From positions 5,268,001 through 5,332,000 of the forward strand of contig NC_088316.1 of the NCBI RefSeq assembly GCF_910592395.1: a DNA stretch of 64,000 bases, in the 5' to 3' direction. The translations under genes were made by a program, and so were the position numbers. The notes below the pieces were generated by a model that had not been told where the DNA came from, searched no databases, and was given only the letters and a program-made list of their open reading frames with translations. The DNA is from Lineus longissimus. Lineage: Eukaryota > Nemertea > Pilidiophora > Heteronemertea > Lineidae. Positions within the stretch are counted from its first letter, which is position 1. Each line of letters opens with the position of its first letter. Positions 24,120 to 36,049 of the stretch are shown here, in pieces.

Positions 24120-25462
24120 TCAAATCCGTCGCAGTTTTGGGGCACTGTTCCACTCAGTACTGGCATCCATTCGTGAGTCCAATACTGCGACTAGTTCGTT
24201 CACCTCTGGCTTTCTCTTTCTTGCGTTGGAAATCCGCCGCAGGACTTCCTCTCCTCCATCCTCGGCGTCCTCCTCAGCGGACATGTCCATATAGAGTCCA
24301 GGCTGAAAAAGACGTGGACAAATGGCGCAACGAGATTCAGACTGTGTTGATCTGCTGTCTACCTTGTGTAAGAGTTTCTCCCCATTCCAACATTACTGTT
24401 CTGTGGTCGATTACCCAGAACCTCAGTCGAGGAGCTATATTCCTGTTGGTTAAACCTGTAGAAATGTTTGCAAAAAGGTCATGCTGCTCTCCATGAAATC
24501 GCCCCCACCCCCCTCCGCCACCCTGTCATATTTTGTTACAGCACCACTGTAAAAGATCTCAAACCCAAAAGAAACTGCCGACCAGTTTATAGTGTTGTTG
24601 ATTTTCTTCATAATTGTCTTTGTCGTCAGATGGCGATGTTGTCTTTTGGGATGGATTCTAAGTGTGAAAGTGCATGTAATTGTAATTAAGGCAACAAAAC
24701 AGTACACTTCGGCTACCAAATTAACAGTACACATTGGCTAAGCCCAACCAGCCAACGAACCAGTGTCCTGATCAGTGAATTGAAGTCGAAGAGGGTCGAA
24801 TAATGCAAACATTAATATTCATCTTACCCGCTTCTTCCTCGATCTGACAGTCTTTAACATCTTGTTGGTGGCAGCCGCTTCCTGACATTTCCCTCTCCTT
24901 CGCCGCCCTTTTCCGGTTGGTGAACAAGCGCTGGGCCGACACTGAAATATAAACAGTAAATCTATGTATCTAATGAATAGATTACAAGTGCGGTTCACTG
25001 CGATAGAAGATAATGAGCGCTGGTAACTGGTGCAAAATCACTTGGAGCTCATCGATCTTACCTCTGATCGTATCCAATGGGGCCTCATTTTGGGCTTGGC
25101 GGACCACGGCCGATATGTGAGCCAACACCTTTTCATTGTGGAGACTCTTGAAACTGAAAAAGTAAAGGTAAATTGCTTGACTGTGGAATATCATTTGCAG
25201 CGACATGGACCCGGGCGTGAAAAACAAGTGTCATCAGATTAAAAAACGTACCGTTTGACTGCATTTTACATCCAATGGAGCATGATGAAAGAGTAATTCA
25301 CATCTTAAATTAGTTGCCGAAGCAATTTTTTATGGTGACATACACCGGTGGGAGGCTGTATAGCGTATCAATTCGTCAATTTACACAACACGGTACTTAC
25401 GTTTCATTGACATTGTACTGCAGTTCATTTCCCTCAGCATTGTAGCATGCGTGTACAGCAGT
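24120..25462 (-). CDS. Multi-exon gene fragment of unknown function
   Basis: Four blocks have canonical borders: A 25401-25462 (TTTTCAG|, GAAAC|GTAAGT), B 25062-25153 (TTTTTCAG|, AGAG|GTAAGA), C 24828-24941 (ATTTCAG|, GCGG|GTAAGA), D 24120-24302 (TTTTTCAG|, stop TGA at 24120-24122). A and B join in phase to give TAVHACYNAEGNELQYNVNE-T-FKSLHNEKVLAHISAVV, a soluble, acidic sequence. C is very basic in one frame. D is open as PGLYMDMSAEEDAEDGGEE to LRRI-stop. The B-C-D phases are not fully consistent, so an exon boundary is wrong or alternative. The foldback element begins 44 bp upstream of block A, so the 5' part is lost or displaced. I do not recognise the protein. Confidence 0.4.
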
Positions 25463-25505
25463 CTGAAAATAATAGAAGGAAACAATTGGCAATGGCAATA
25501 GTAAT

Positions 25506-26494
25506 TATGGGCCGTGAAAACCGCAAAAAATCTGTACATGTTTTTGTAAGCGGTCGTCGCAAACTTGTCTTGCATGTTTTTGTGAAAGAGGACTGACGTC
25601 GGCGAACGCGGTCGTATAAAAAAACAGACGTTGGGTGGCGCTCGCGCAAACTTCCCTCACATGTTTTTGTGAAAGAGGACGTCGGCGAACGCGGTCGTAT
25701 AAAAAAACAGACGTTGGGTGGCGCTCGAGACGGGTCATCCTATTTAGCGTCCAGTGGCGACCAGTGGCGTCCAACGCGAAATAATAGGGTGTATATGGTT
25801 AAAAATGTTTTCAAGCTCCTAAAACACTTTCAATAAACAAGATTTAGAAGTTTGGTGGAGTTTGCAAACCTAGTTTTGGAATAATCATCACCAGAAAACG
25901 ATCTTAGTATGCCAACCTGATGCCAGATCCCGATTCCGCTTTTTCTATAAACCCAAGGAACGGCAGCTAAAACAAACATGGCGTCCAGTACTTTTGCTGG
26001 ACGCATACTAAGATCGTTTTCTGGTGATAATTATTCAAAAACTAGGTTTGCAAACTCCACCAAACTTCTAAATCTTGTTTATTGAAAGTGTTTTAGGAGC
26101 TTGAAAACATTTTTAACCATATACACCCTATTATTTCGCGTTGGACGCCACTGGTCGCCACTGGACGCTAAATAGGATGACCCGTCTCGAGCGCCACCCA
26201 ACGTCTGTTTTTTTATACGACCGCGTTCGCCGACGTCCTCTTTCACAAAAACATGTGAGGGAAGTTTGCGCGAGCGCCACCCAACGTCTGTTTTTTTATA
26301 CGACCGCGTTCGCCGACGTCCTCTTTCACAAAAACATGTGAGGGAAGTTTGCGCGAGCGCCACCCAACGTCTGTTTTGATATACGACCGCGTTCGCCGAC
26401 GTCCTCTTTCACAAAAACATGCAAGACAAGTTTGCGCGAGCGACGACCGCTTACAAAAACATGTACAGATTTTTTGCGGTTTTCACGGCCCATA
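25506..26494. mobile_element. Foldback (long inverted repeat) transposon, ~1 kb
   Basis: The two arms, about 25506-25914 and 26004-26494, are near-perfect inverted copies starting TATGGGCCGTGAAAACCGC. They are flanked by the direct repeat AGTAAT (25500-25505 and 26495-26500), best read as a 6-bp target duplication. The outer arms contain a tandem unit of about 85 bp (GTCTG-T7-ATACGACCGCGTTCGC...): two units in the left arm, three in the right. The roughly 90-bp centre is unique. There is no coding capacity beyond repeat-derived frames. Transposase source and superfamily are unknown. Confidence 0.75.
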
Positions 26495-26500
26495 AGTAAT

Positions 26501-26854
26501 GTAGTGATGACGTTGATGATGATGACATTGAGATGATGAGTGCGTTGTCTCATTCGTCTGATGAACAGTGAATTACCGTAAGATTCTGACTTGTACTTGT
26601 AGACATCAAATGAATTGCTATGCTTGCATTACATGTAAATGATATTATTTTTGTGATATTGAGTACTAGTAGATGTTAGTCCGTTGCAGTCGCTCATGAA
26701 GCGCTCAACAGGGAAACAAAGGTTTTCAGGATGCCTTCAGATGCCCAGGCAACACATTATCATCATGTCATTTGCCCTCATTTCCAAAGTCCTAGTTTGG
26801 AGAACCCCTCCCCTCCATTTCAAACTTTCTGAAAGTAACTGATATAATTTTACC
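26501..26854. other. Intergenic, nothing recognised
   Basis: Contains a short GATGATGA tract at about 26510-26530. No gene is seen. Confidence 0.35.
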
Positions 26855-27028
26855 TTAATTGCGGTCGGGCCTTCCTCTCCTCTGCACTCTTGCTGCACCT
26901 TCTGCCTCTGCCCCATCAGTCTCCACCGTGAGCCGCTGCTCCATTTGGACTATACGGTCCTCAATGTCCGTAAGCCACTCGCTCAGACCTTTGATTTTTT
27001 GACCAAGTCGGTCGAATCCCTGTTTCAT
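26855..27028 (-). CDS. Terminal coiled-coil exon of an unknown transposon-type gene
   Basis: Acceptor TATTTATAG| precedes MKQGFDRLGQKIKGLSEWL, then heptad-like DIEDRIVQMEQRL, an acidic patch and a basic end (RVQRRGRPDRN) with stop TAA at 26855-26857. A coiled coil with a basic tail is common at the C-terminus of Myb-like accessory proteins. No upstream exon was identified. Confidence 0.35.
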   Translation of the reverse strand: MKQGFDRLGQKIKGLSEWLTDIEDRIVQMEQRLTVETDGAEAEGAARVQRRGRPDRN

Positions 27029-27486
27029 CTATAAATACAGAGTAAAATTCAAAGTCCAAAAAAAGTCGGCGAAACATTTTAACAAAATTTCTTTCTTTTC
27101 TTTCCGACGCGATCAAACCAAATGCAGGTAATTAACCAGTTTGTTTGTGCGTACTTGGGTAACGATGGTTAACAAAATTGACAAACACACAGTCACAGAC
27201 CAAAGCCAGCTTCTCGACTCACGTTATATTATGTAACCCCAGCCACTCCACTTACAGGTAGGCGACCTTTCTTGGCAACTTTGTCAGGTGGTGGAGAACA
27301 GCAGATCTTCAAATGGCCATATTTTATTTGGTTTTCACTCTCATACTCTATGATGAAAGCTCAACAATATCATGCATAAAAATAAAAATCTGAAAAAACC
27401 CTGAACTTGACCTTTAAAGTAAGAATTATTAACAATAAACACAGTGAACATACACAAATTTGAAATACACAAATTCTAGTCACTGA
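27029..27486. other. Intergenic, nothing recognised
   Basis: No conserved frame or repeat identified. Confidence 0.3.
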
Positions 27487-27684
27487 CTAGAATTTGCTGT
27501 TCAGTCTCTCTTTGGACTGAAATTTATTTGCAGCCAAGTCAAAGTCAAACTCATCGATATCAACACCAGACTTAATGAGCATCTTGTTCTCTACTCTTTT
27601 GCTCGACAACCAGTTACGTAGATAAGTTTTTATCAGGTTCTGTGCACTGAAGCCTTGCTCAGCATCCACACTTGCCACAGGCAA
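27487..27684 (-). pseudogene. hAT-type transposase C-terminal dimerisation domain, fragment
   Basis: The 65-residue frame reads PVASVDAEQGFSAQNLIKTY, then LRNWLSSKRVENKMLI, the pattern of the hAT C-terminal dimerisation region (SxxxERxFSxxxxIKTxxRNxLS) with Glu-Gln for Glu-Arg. The rest of the transposase (BED finger, RNase H fold) is missing. It is a short 3' remnant next to the MULE copy. Confidence 0.5.
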
Positions 27685-27884
27685 GGTAACATAGATACTG
27701 TATACAAACCACCAATTGGAAGAGGGGCGTGTATGAAATTGACGAAAGACTCACCCTCGAAAAGCCATGAGTCATTTGATTGAGTAACTCTCTCGATTTC
27801 ACTCATGATCTTTTCGACTGTGAGTTGATCTGGTGAAATGAATGGAATGCTGATATGTCTAAGTCCTTGACCAGATATGACAAG

Positions 27885-30355
27885 TCAGACTCTGTCTTGG
27901 GGCTGCACATCCTGAAGGAGACGATTCAAAAGTTCTCCGAAAACATTTGATATGTGAAATAAGATATCATTGTTAGTTGTAAGTGATGAACGCTCCTCAG
28001 CCTTGGTGAGGATGTTCGACTCCAGAAACTGCTGGAGTTGGACATTCTGCCCAAGTTGTGATGATTGCAACCCCTCAAGTTGCACTTTCCCATTCGTAAT
28101 CTCATCAAAGAGATTACGAACTACTTGACCTCGAAGAGGCGAATAAGAATCCACATTTACAATTGGTGTAAAGAGTGGTGATTCTGATTGGTTGCCTGTT
28201 ACATTTGATTCATTATCTGGAAACGATCCTGAAAGATATTTCAGGATGTCCCCATCTGACGAATCGTCTGTCATAGGCCATCCGTTTGGTAATTTGTCTC
28301 TTTTTGAATGGCACTTCCTATTTTCTTGATAATATAGCAAGTCTGAGAAGTCTAGCAAAGCAAGATCTTCTGGTGTGCATGACACCCCCTCCAATTCTCT
28401 GTTTGGGGGAGGTATTTTTTCTATCTTCCCGGACAGGCATCGGTTTCACTAGATCAAGAGAGTCTGAAGAACAACATCCTCATCAGATGGTTGAGGCATT
28501 TCAGTTGTCGGATGTTCTTGTTCCAACGCCTCTTGATCTCCAGCAACACACTGATGAAATTCAGGAACAAAAAGCACCTCATTCAGGTATTTACCATTGG
28601 GACGATAAATTTGCGAAGGAGGTATTTTTTCTTCCTTATGTTCCAAATCGATATTACTGGATCGTTGCAGCAGATCCCTTAAATGAGGACTATCCCGTAC
28701 AGTATCCGGCTGATCCGTCACCACTATGACAGATTGATGAGGTGGTGAAGGAGGCGTTTCCTGCACAACATTTTCCTGACAACCAACATCAGATGACGAT
28801 GGTATGTCAGGTGATGTTTTTAAAAAAAACTGTGTAGGATTTAAATAAGGCATCATTACCTCAAGAAATTCCTTGCGTTCCTTCCCCTTCATAATATTTT
28901 GGGTGGTACATCTTCCCAACACCTGCTCTCTTCAAAACCCAGTCATTTAAAATGTTTATAAAATTACTGTACGTTCGTTCACTCATTTATTCACTTAGAG
29001 GTGGTGGTGGTGATTGTGGTATTGAAACCCTTTCTTGCACTTGTTCAGGCCGAGGTGGAGGTGGTGGTGGAGGTGGCGGTGTCCGCGACATTTCCTCGTT
29101 ACAAACTTTAGTTGTTGTTGATGATACTTCGGGTTGTGTGGTCGTGGTTGATCTAGCAGATTTTTTTGTAAATTAGAGCTTTAATGGTCCTGTAAAAGAA
29201 GGGAGCACTGTTTAAATTATGTACATTCAGTAACGTATTGATAACTATAGAAAAGTATCGGTTGATGTTAAGACATTTAGAAAATCTTTTCATACATACT
29301 TTTCCCACCTTTTAACTATAGTCGGGGCGGGGGGGGGGGGGGGATTGCCTCAATCTCTACTTAGATTTGGAAGTAGGTAGGCCTACATATCTGAAAGATT
29401 TCAGGTATAAAAGGGTTTCTTCCCATTTCACCCCTTCCCGGTCCGCCCCTCCCTTCCCATTTCGCCTCTTCCCATGATTGCCCCCTCTTTTGTTAAAAGC
29501 AAAATCATGTCACAGGGCCTAAACTTGGTGATAGCTTCTTTGAAAATGTACAAAAATGGGCGAGATGGGAAAGTGGCGAATCGGGAAGGGGTGAAATGGA
29601 ATGTGGCGAAATGGGAATTTTAACCGCACAAAGGCTGAGCGCTGGATTTCAACTTTAGTGTACACTATGATTTGCCAGTGTATTTTATTCATCCCTACTT
29701 ACCTGGCGATAGACGTTCTGAGTTAAATGAAAGAAGCAGCCCTTGACTTTGACTCCGTGAAAGACATTGACCAGTGCGTTTACGGCAACCCTCTCAAAGT
29801 TGATGAGAACCTCTGTCGGAGCAAGCCTGTTAACCCCACGAGCAACGTTTGACACTTCCTGCAGAACACGTTCATATATCTCATGCCTCTTGTTGGTAAC
29901 GAGAGCGTAGACGCAAGGGAAAACTCCCATTGCCTGCTCGTCCATGAATGGTATATAGTTGAAAAAACACCTCAGGGACAGTTTTGAAAGTTACATCTGC
30001 GAACCAGTACTTTGATCCAAGAAGGCACTGTCTTCCATCTTCACTCATGAAGATTATGATTCTGTTTTGATTCCCTTCACCATTGTCGAATTTCCTCCGT
30101 CTTTTTTGCCCGTTCTCTCATATTGGCACGAGCTGTTAGCATTTCTGTTCTTGCAGCATCCCCCGCATGGGTATGACCGTTCGTCTGTTGCACCACTCTG
30201 TTCCCCCTTATGTGGATCCTTGCTTTGCATTGGTTCTTTCTCCTCTTTTCACATTCGAAGCACTCCCTGCCTCCTGCTAGGTCTTTCTGTTTTACATAGC
30301 AGTAGCCCTCAAAAACTAATTTTCGGGCCCCTCTGATGGTTGTTGTGAACTCCAT
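27885..30355 (-). pseudogene. FLYWCH-MULE transposon genes, copy A
   Basis: From right to left: a FLYWCH-type zinc finger (LVFEGYCYVK...CFECEKRRKNQCKA...NGHTHAG, 30077-30355); the MULE transposase core fragment (GVFPCVYALVTNKRHEIYE...INFERVAVNAL...GCFFHLTQNV, 29685-29945), where the catalytic DFE-type motif reads NFE; and a Pro/Glu/Ser-rich protein (28449-28922 and 27885-28394). Relative to copy B at 36.8-39.4 kb it lacks about 200 bp between FLYWCH and core, near 30096, but keeps about 290 bp (29050-29340) and about 48 bp (29950-30000) that B has lost. Frames are broken between the pieces. Known role of MULEs: cut-and-paste transposases with long terminal inverted repeats; I could not define the ends. 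Confidence 0.6.
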
Positions 30356-30529
30356 CCTGTTATACTAGCTTCTGTGTGCAGTCTAGCCTTGACAGGATCC
30401 TGATTCCCTGAATCTTGGGAGTCATACTGATTCACTGAATCATGCAGTGCATTCATTCAAGCATTTTGAATTCCTGGAAATGCACAATGGATTTTACTGA
30501 GAAATTGATAAAAAAGACTCACTTTGGGG

Positions 30530-30770
30530 GGGGGCATATTTGGGAGCGGGGTGCCTGGGGGCAAATGTCCTAGGGGGGCAGATGTCCTAGGGGGCAGATG
30601 TCCTAGGGGGCAGATGTCCTAGGGGGGCAGATGTCTTAGGGGGGAGATGTCCGGGGGGCAGATGTTCTAGGGGGCAAATGTCCAGGGGGCAAAAGTCCGG
30701 GGGGGCAGATGTCCGGGGGGGCAAAAGTCCATGGGGGAGTTGTGCGGGGGGAAATGTCCTGATACCGTCA
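30530..30770. repeat. GGGGGCAGATGTCCTAG minisatellite (copy A)
   Basis: About a dozen units of GGGGGCAGATGTCC(TA), with degenerate AAAGTCC forms, run in tandem. The homologous tract in copy B lies at 38994-39150 with fewer units, so it has expanded or contracted since the duplication. Confidence 0.7.
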
Positions 30771-30973
30771 GTAGGTCAGTGGGCCATGACCCACTCTGGA
30801 GATTTTACACCACATCCAAACTAGGTCACTAGGTGAGATCAACTTTGAAACTTCTCAGACACAAAGTAGGTCAGTAGGTCAATAGGTAACTAGGTCAAAA
30901 GTTCATACTTTTCCCCAAGTAGCTCATATACTACTACTGTTACCTATGTGCGTGTAACCATTGGTATGTGTAA

Positions 30974-31283
30974 CTATATGTATGTAATGCAATATGTATA
31001 TGCGTACTTCTCAAAAATATTCCTTGAAATTTGTTGTTTCTCCGTTGTCTTCGTTGGTTTACTTGGTTCCGGTTTACGTGTTAGTACTGCAGTTAGCGTC
31101 TCCAGCATTCCGACAGCCCTCCTCTCTAACTGCAGACATTCCCTGTCAATTTCTAACCTTTCTTTTTCCACTTCAAGTAGTTCGTTCCCTGTTGCACGTT
31201 TCTTCTTAGTGTCTTCGCTAAATTTGGCAGAGGCAGACCCCTCCCCAAGCGATGGATCCTTCGATTTCTTGACACTCTTTCCA
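30974..31283 (-). CDS. Terminal exon of a Myb/SANT-like accessory gene
   Basis: Acceptor CAACTGTCCTAG| is followed by GKSVKKSKDPSLGEGSASAK, a basic patch, and a strongly predicted coiled coil (LLEVEKERLEIDRECLQLER, then RAVGMLETL), before the stop at 30974. Such EKERLEIEKE tails are usual in the Myb-like partner protein of Harbinger elements. The Harbinger derivative at 31737 may be related, but no joining exon is visible. It abuts the right end of MULE copy A. Confidence 0.4.
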
Positions 31284-32020
31284 CTAGGACAGTTGAAAAT
31301 ATGAGAAATACATATTTCAATTCAGTACAGTAGGTTTACACGAAAATATTCACCGTCAATCAATGAATTCTTTTTGCCCAGAGTACCTATCCTTTAGAGA
31401 GCAAACTCCCCCCTCCCCCAAGCAATAATCTTAAATAAATAAAATAAATCCTAAATACGATCCTATAAAGCAATGATTCAGAAAAATTTTAGCACTTGTG
31501 CAAAACATATCTTATATATTGTGTGGACATTTCAATGTCGTATTCGACATATTTACTGAGTTGTAACACTAACTCTTTCTTGGGGAACATCGCTCCTTTT
31601 TATTTTCTCAACTGTACTATAATTTACAACCTTCTTCTTTCAACTCCAAACTCTCACTCCCTACTTTTACTTCTCCACCACCTATCCTCCAACTACCTGT
31701 TAGGTATTCCATCAACTGGCCAGCCCTTCTTTATTAAGGCGGATACACACGCAGCAAACTTTTACAGGCGATCTCTAGCAACCTAGTTGAAAGACCCTGA
31801 ATTTTATACTGGCAACCTGAGGTTGCTGCGTGTGAATAGGTCAAGCAAACTATAGCAACCTCCATCTGGCAACCTGTAGCAACCTGTAGCAAACAGCAAT
31901 CTGGAACCGACGTGTTGGTTCTTGGCAACCAGGTCGAACAGAGTATCAGTTACATTTTTAGCATCTGACCAATCAGATGCCAGAATGCTTTGTATGCCAT
32001 CCCATGACTTGACTGTAAAA

Positions 32021-32215
32021 ATGGCTGAAGGTGAAATAGCTGGAGAGGAAATGAACAAAGCAAAGGGCAAAGGGGTGGCATCTAGGACTACTGAATGTGA
32101 AGACATTTTAGTGGCAAATTTAGAAAATTATGATTGTCTGTACAATGTCAAGGATTCTTCCTATAAAGATAGGAATAAACGATCAAAGGCCAAAAAGCGC
32201 AGAGTGACTGCCAGT
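32021..32215 (+). pseudogene. MADF-domain accessory protein, N-terminal stub
   Basis: ATG at 32021 gives MAEGEIAGEEMNKAKGKG, then EDILVANLENYDCLYNVKDSSYKDRNKRSK, which fits the first helix and YxD motif of a MADF (Myb-related) domain. Homology stops near 32200 at the internal deletion joining it to antisense transposase sequence. In intact Harbinger elements the partner protein is needed for transposase nuclear import and DNA binding. Confidence 0.5.
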
Positions 32216-32529
32216 CTTTCGCCAGCAGATATGGCATCCCGCATGATTGTGTCTTGCTTTGTGATGATCGGGGCTACCTTCTACATCAGTTCTTCGAATG
32301 TGGTTGCATTCATACGTAAAAAGTTCTTGTACGCTGATATATCCTCCATTGCTAATTCTTTCAAGAAGGTATGGTATGCTCCAAGTTCATGCCTCCTACC
32401 AACCCAGTCCTTCCTCCACAACCTCTTCTTCTTCTGTCTGGCCTGTCGTCGTCTTTTATTCACTAAAATAATGACTAGTGCTGCAGTAGCAGCACTCTCT
32501 GCTTCCATCTCCACCATTTTACTTAGCAT
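32200..32529 (-). pseudogene. HARBI1-like transposase, N-terminal stub
   Basis: From ATG at 32529 the frame reads basic RRRQARQKKKRLWRKDWV, then GAYHTFLKELAMEDISAYKN and FLRMNATTFEELM, followed by a TAG. After the stop the same frame continues with a segment ending RLAVTLRFLA. This is the N-terminal third of PIF/Harbinger transposases. The DDE core is missing because of the internal deletion. Confidence 0.6.
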
Positions 32530-32699
32530 TTCCCCCCAAAATTAGCTTTTCCCTCCAAAAATTATTGGCAACCTTCTTCAACCTTTTACCTGAGAGGTTG
32601 CTGAAGTTTGCCACGTCTGAACGTCACAGGTAAGTTGCCGCAGATTGCTGGTTGCTAGAGATCGCCTGTAAAAGTTTGCTGCGTGTGTATCGGCCTTTA

Positions 32700-33555
32700 G
32701 GTGTGGCTATCTGTAGCCCTTGATACCTGAGCTGACTCAGCTGATGATCTAACCCGGTGAGAGGATAGGTGAGGGTTCTAGATAATAATAATAAACATGC
32801 TACATGCATTACTCTGATCATACCCCCCTCCCCATTTATTGCATGTCCTCATGCAACTATAGATATTTCTATTCTTGCTTTATACTGATATATATTATAC
32901 AATCAAAAACAATCTTCATTATTATTATAGCGTCAATAGAAGACAATCCGTAAACCACATATTCTACTATATAAACATCACACAAACTATACTAATAACC
33001 TTAACCATATTCCATAATCCATTAGTCATATCCATAATCATTAAAATCCAAAAATCTTTTGTGCATCATACAGGTAAAAAGGAATCTGTTGTGTTAATGT
33101 GCCTCTACAATCTTCTCTACAACACTTAAGCTCTCTACGAGACTACCGAGTAAAACCTTCACTGGAGATGGATGGTATCGAACAATATTATGATTAATAT
33201 ATTTATGTTTCTTAACTGATACTATGAACAAATTATCAATATAGATTTTTCTGTTCAATTTCCTATCAAACCTCACTTTCAACTAATGCCCATAAAGTTA
33301 AAGATGAAAATCAAAATTTGGTACCATTAGTAAACGATGGCACTTCTATTCAAGGCTCTATTTATGAATAGGTACCACCGTTTAGCAACACATGGCTTGA
33401 AACGGAATTGCTGTTACACATATTATATAACACTATCAAAATCACATTATCGTTCTGGGCAACGCCGGGTATAAACGACCAGTTTGAGTTTGTTCCAGCC
33501 TTTCCACCATGGAACAGGAAAGGTGTATTGATGGTTGCAAATTTGGAGTTGTTTG
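32700..33555. other. AT-rich non-coding flank of the env-bearing element
   Basis: By position, a 3' LTR of the minus-strand gag/env element would be expected in this interval, but I cannot point to its boundaries. The + frame at 32875-33129 is low-complexity and probably not coding. Confidence 0.3.
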
Positions 33556-35925
33556 TCAGTGGAAAAAGGTCCTGATGTTTTTGTTAAACCACGACGAAAC
33601 TATCAATTTCTTTCTTACCTGTAAGTTTGTGGGTACACCGGCATCATAGGACATATACAGAGTAAATATACCAAAATACTGCGAGAATGTAATGGAGGTT
33701 TTTGCCAACTCTTCCTTTAATTCACACACGCTATGAAAGGGAAGTTTGCCTAGAACGAATATGACTGTATCAGTTCCATTCTCGAATGTCGCAACCAGTT
33801 CCGCATTAAAGGAGCATTCCAAGTTAGGTTGGAATGTTCGCCGTCTCAAGAACTGAATGAGGCTAACGATATCAATTAAAACAGTTCGAATAACCAAAAT
33901 TGCAACTGAGGGTACCAATATTACATACATAATATTTTGAACATCCAAAGTGTCCAACACCAACTCCTGTTCATTTACAAAAAAGGAAAAATCATACGTC
34001 GCGTTGACTACTCGAAAGGCCTTTGTCGGGGTTGCATGACTCAACAATAATAACATAACCGTTAAACGTCGAAGTGTGAAGTACAAGAGGATGACAACAA
34101 TTGTCATAAAAACCAAGATACCACTAAGTAGAAAGAGCCAAATTGCTGAAGGGTTTTGTGTGTTGATTTGTGTACGTAAATATATATCATTAAGATTGTT
34201 TCAGTTAAATAGGCTGACTTGCCCTCACGCATATCACGAACCAGTTGCTTGAAATCCATATCTGTGGAGTCCATAAAACTATTATTATTAAATCCCTTAA
34301 TATCTGGTATAATTGGCAGGTTGAGTGCTGGCGGCTGAGTATAAACATCAACAGCAGAGAGTTTATATATTAAATTTTGATCCATTACATCCAATCCAAC
34401 ATTAACAGTATGAGAGTAGGTAATATTATTTCTTGATTTGCTGCACTGGTTCATTCCATGGTTTATAACAAAAGTTCCTGAGGTGAGGATGCATCTACAT
34501 TGAGGGAGATTAATTATGCAATACTTGCAAGGCCGCACCTGGATAGAATGTTTGTCTGGCAGGTAATGGTCCAGTTTGACTGTATGTTTGAAGCTAAATA
34601 TTGGTTAGGTGCCAGAGGGATCAAATATTCCTGACGATGTTGTGGTGTGAAGGTGACATTACAATGTTTTAAAATGTTCTGGTGGTCCGCCAGGTAGAGT
34701 GAGGATAAACAAGTTGGTGTGTTGATTGACCGCACGGCAAAGCTAACGTCGCAGGTAATAAGGGGCTTCCTGTGATCACATAACTGGTATTGGTTGCGAG
34801 ACATCTCGAAGAACATGGTCCCATCAATACTGATAGCAAAATACGGTTTTCCTGGTACCCCTTTGGTAGACACTGTAACACTCTCGTTCAGAGCTTGGTG
34901 GTACGTTTCAACCACATACAGGTGAAATAGAGAACTGTTCGATCCTAAGGGGATCTGGACATTGATAAACATGTGGTCCGGTGTGTTATAAAAATTAACT
35001 ACTCATTTCCTGTAGTAACGGTCAGCTGTGGGGTGGAGCAGCTTAAAGGTGGAATTTTCCCGTATTAACCTCTGAGATATTTCGTCCAGCGTCGACTGTA
35101 ACAGTTGGGGTGGTATCATTGTATCGGCAACCTGTAGTCTAATAGCAGCTGGGCGTCCATCAACCATGTATCCGCATGTCGGTTGAGTTCGTTGAAAGTT
35201 TCATCCATCACTACTTTCTGGCGAAGTAGCATGACTGTCTTTGCCAACCAAAACTCCACGGCAGATTCCTTCAGTGCGAACGTTTTCAGTTGACTATGAT
35301 GGATCTGGAGTTCGTTTCGTGTCCGTACTAATGCCTGATTGGTTCGGTCGATGGAGTGATGTGCTACTTCTACAATGGACGAGAGTTCATCTGCCATCTT
35401 CGTTATACGTTTTGTGTTGGTGGATTGCTGAGCGTATAAGTGGTTGACGTGTTTGGCTAATTGATTAACCTGCCTATCCGTTGCTAGTCCAAATGCCGTA
35501 TGCCCAAAATTGCCCAAAAAGTTCAACCAGCCACGACGTTGACGAATCGTGTCGGTTGAATTCATCCTCTGGGGTGGTGGGAGGATCACCTGAAGGGTTT
35601 CGTATTTTTGCCTAAGTCCATTTATCTCTTGTTGTCTCACTTCGTTTAATAGGTTCACGGTTTCTGCCAAAGCATCCTTAATCCACCCTGTGGTATTGTC
35701 AGGCATAGCCCTTAGGGCGACATGATAGTCCAGGGGTTTCATATGATTGATACCATATGTATGATACCATATATTGTCAGTCATTGTCAATTCCCCGATT
35801 GGGTAGAAGACCGAGCCGCTGTTCAGACGAATGATAGTCTTAAGCGATTCCAGTTGCTTACAGTCTGTCGCCATAATACAGGCCATGATGAAAACGGACA
35901 TGACACAGAGCGTTAAACGCTCCAT
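33556..35925 (-). pseudogene. Envelope-type glycoprotein of a gypsy-like retroelement, in several frames
   Basis: The first frame (35116-35925) begins with a hydrophobic signal peptide-like stretch. It has a basic RxRR processing site near residue 130, directly followed by a Gly/Phe-rich segment like a fusion peptide, and a long helical region after it. This arrangement matches F-like envelope proteins of errantivirus-type elements. Two further frames (34514-34972 and 34104-34538) are Cys- and Asn-rich, as in an ectodomain, and the last (33556-34116) has hydrophobic segments that could include the membrane anchor. The frame breaks near 35110, between 34514 and 34538, and near 34110, so no complete protein is encoded as written. 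It lies downstream of a gag remnant with no pol between. Confidence 0.6.
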
Positions 35926-36049
35926 CCTTAAATGTGAAGAAAGTTAACTCGTTGTCTCTAAATTGTCTCTACTAATTATCGTCTCGTAAATCGCAGTGCA
36001 CTGCTCTCCTCTCCTAATCTCTTAATCTCTTAATCTCTGAAACTCTGAA

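Larger units (their letters stand above)
31737..32696. mobile_element. PIF/Harbinger internal-deletion derivative with intact TIRs and TTA target duplication
   Basis: Terminal inverted repeats of about 46 bp (left AGGCGGATACACACGCAGC..., right its complement ending GGCCT) differ by only a few bases and are flanked by TTA at 31734-31736 and 32697-32699, the family's 3-bp target duplication. Inside, the N-terminal part of a MADF protein runs rightward and the N-terminal part of a HARBI1-like transposase runs leftward; both end near 32200. The middle of the parent element is therefore gone. AGCAACCTGT repeats lie near the left end. Confidence 0.8.

Noticed and set aside
28952-29176. Gly-rich + frame
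   Set aside because: It is antisense to the proline-rich exon of MULE copy A.
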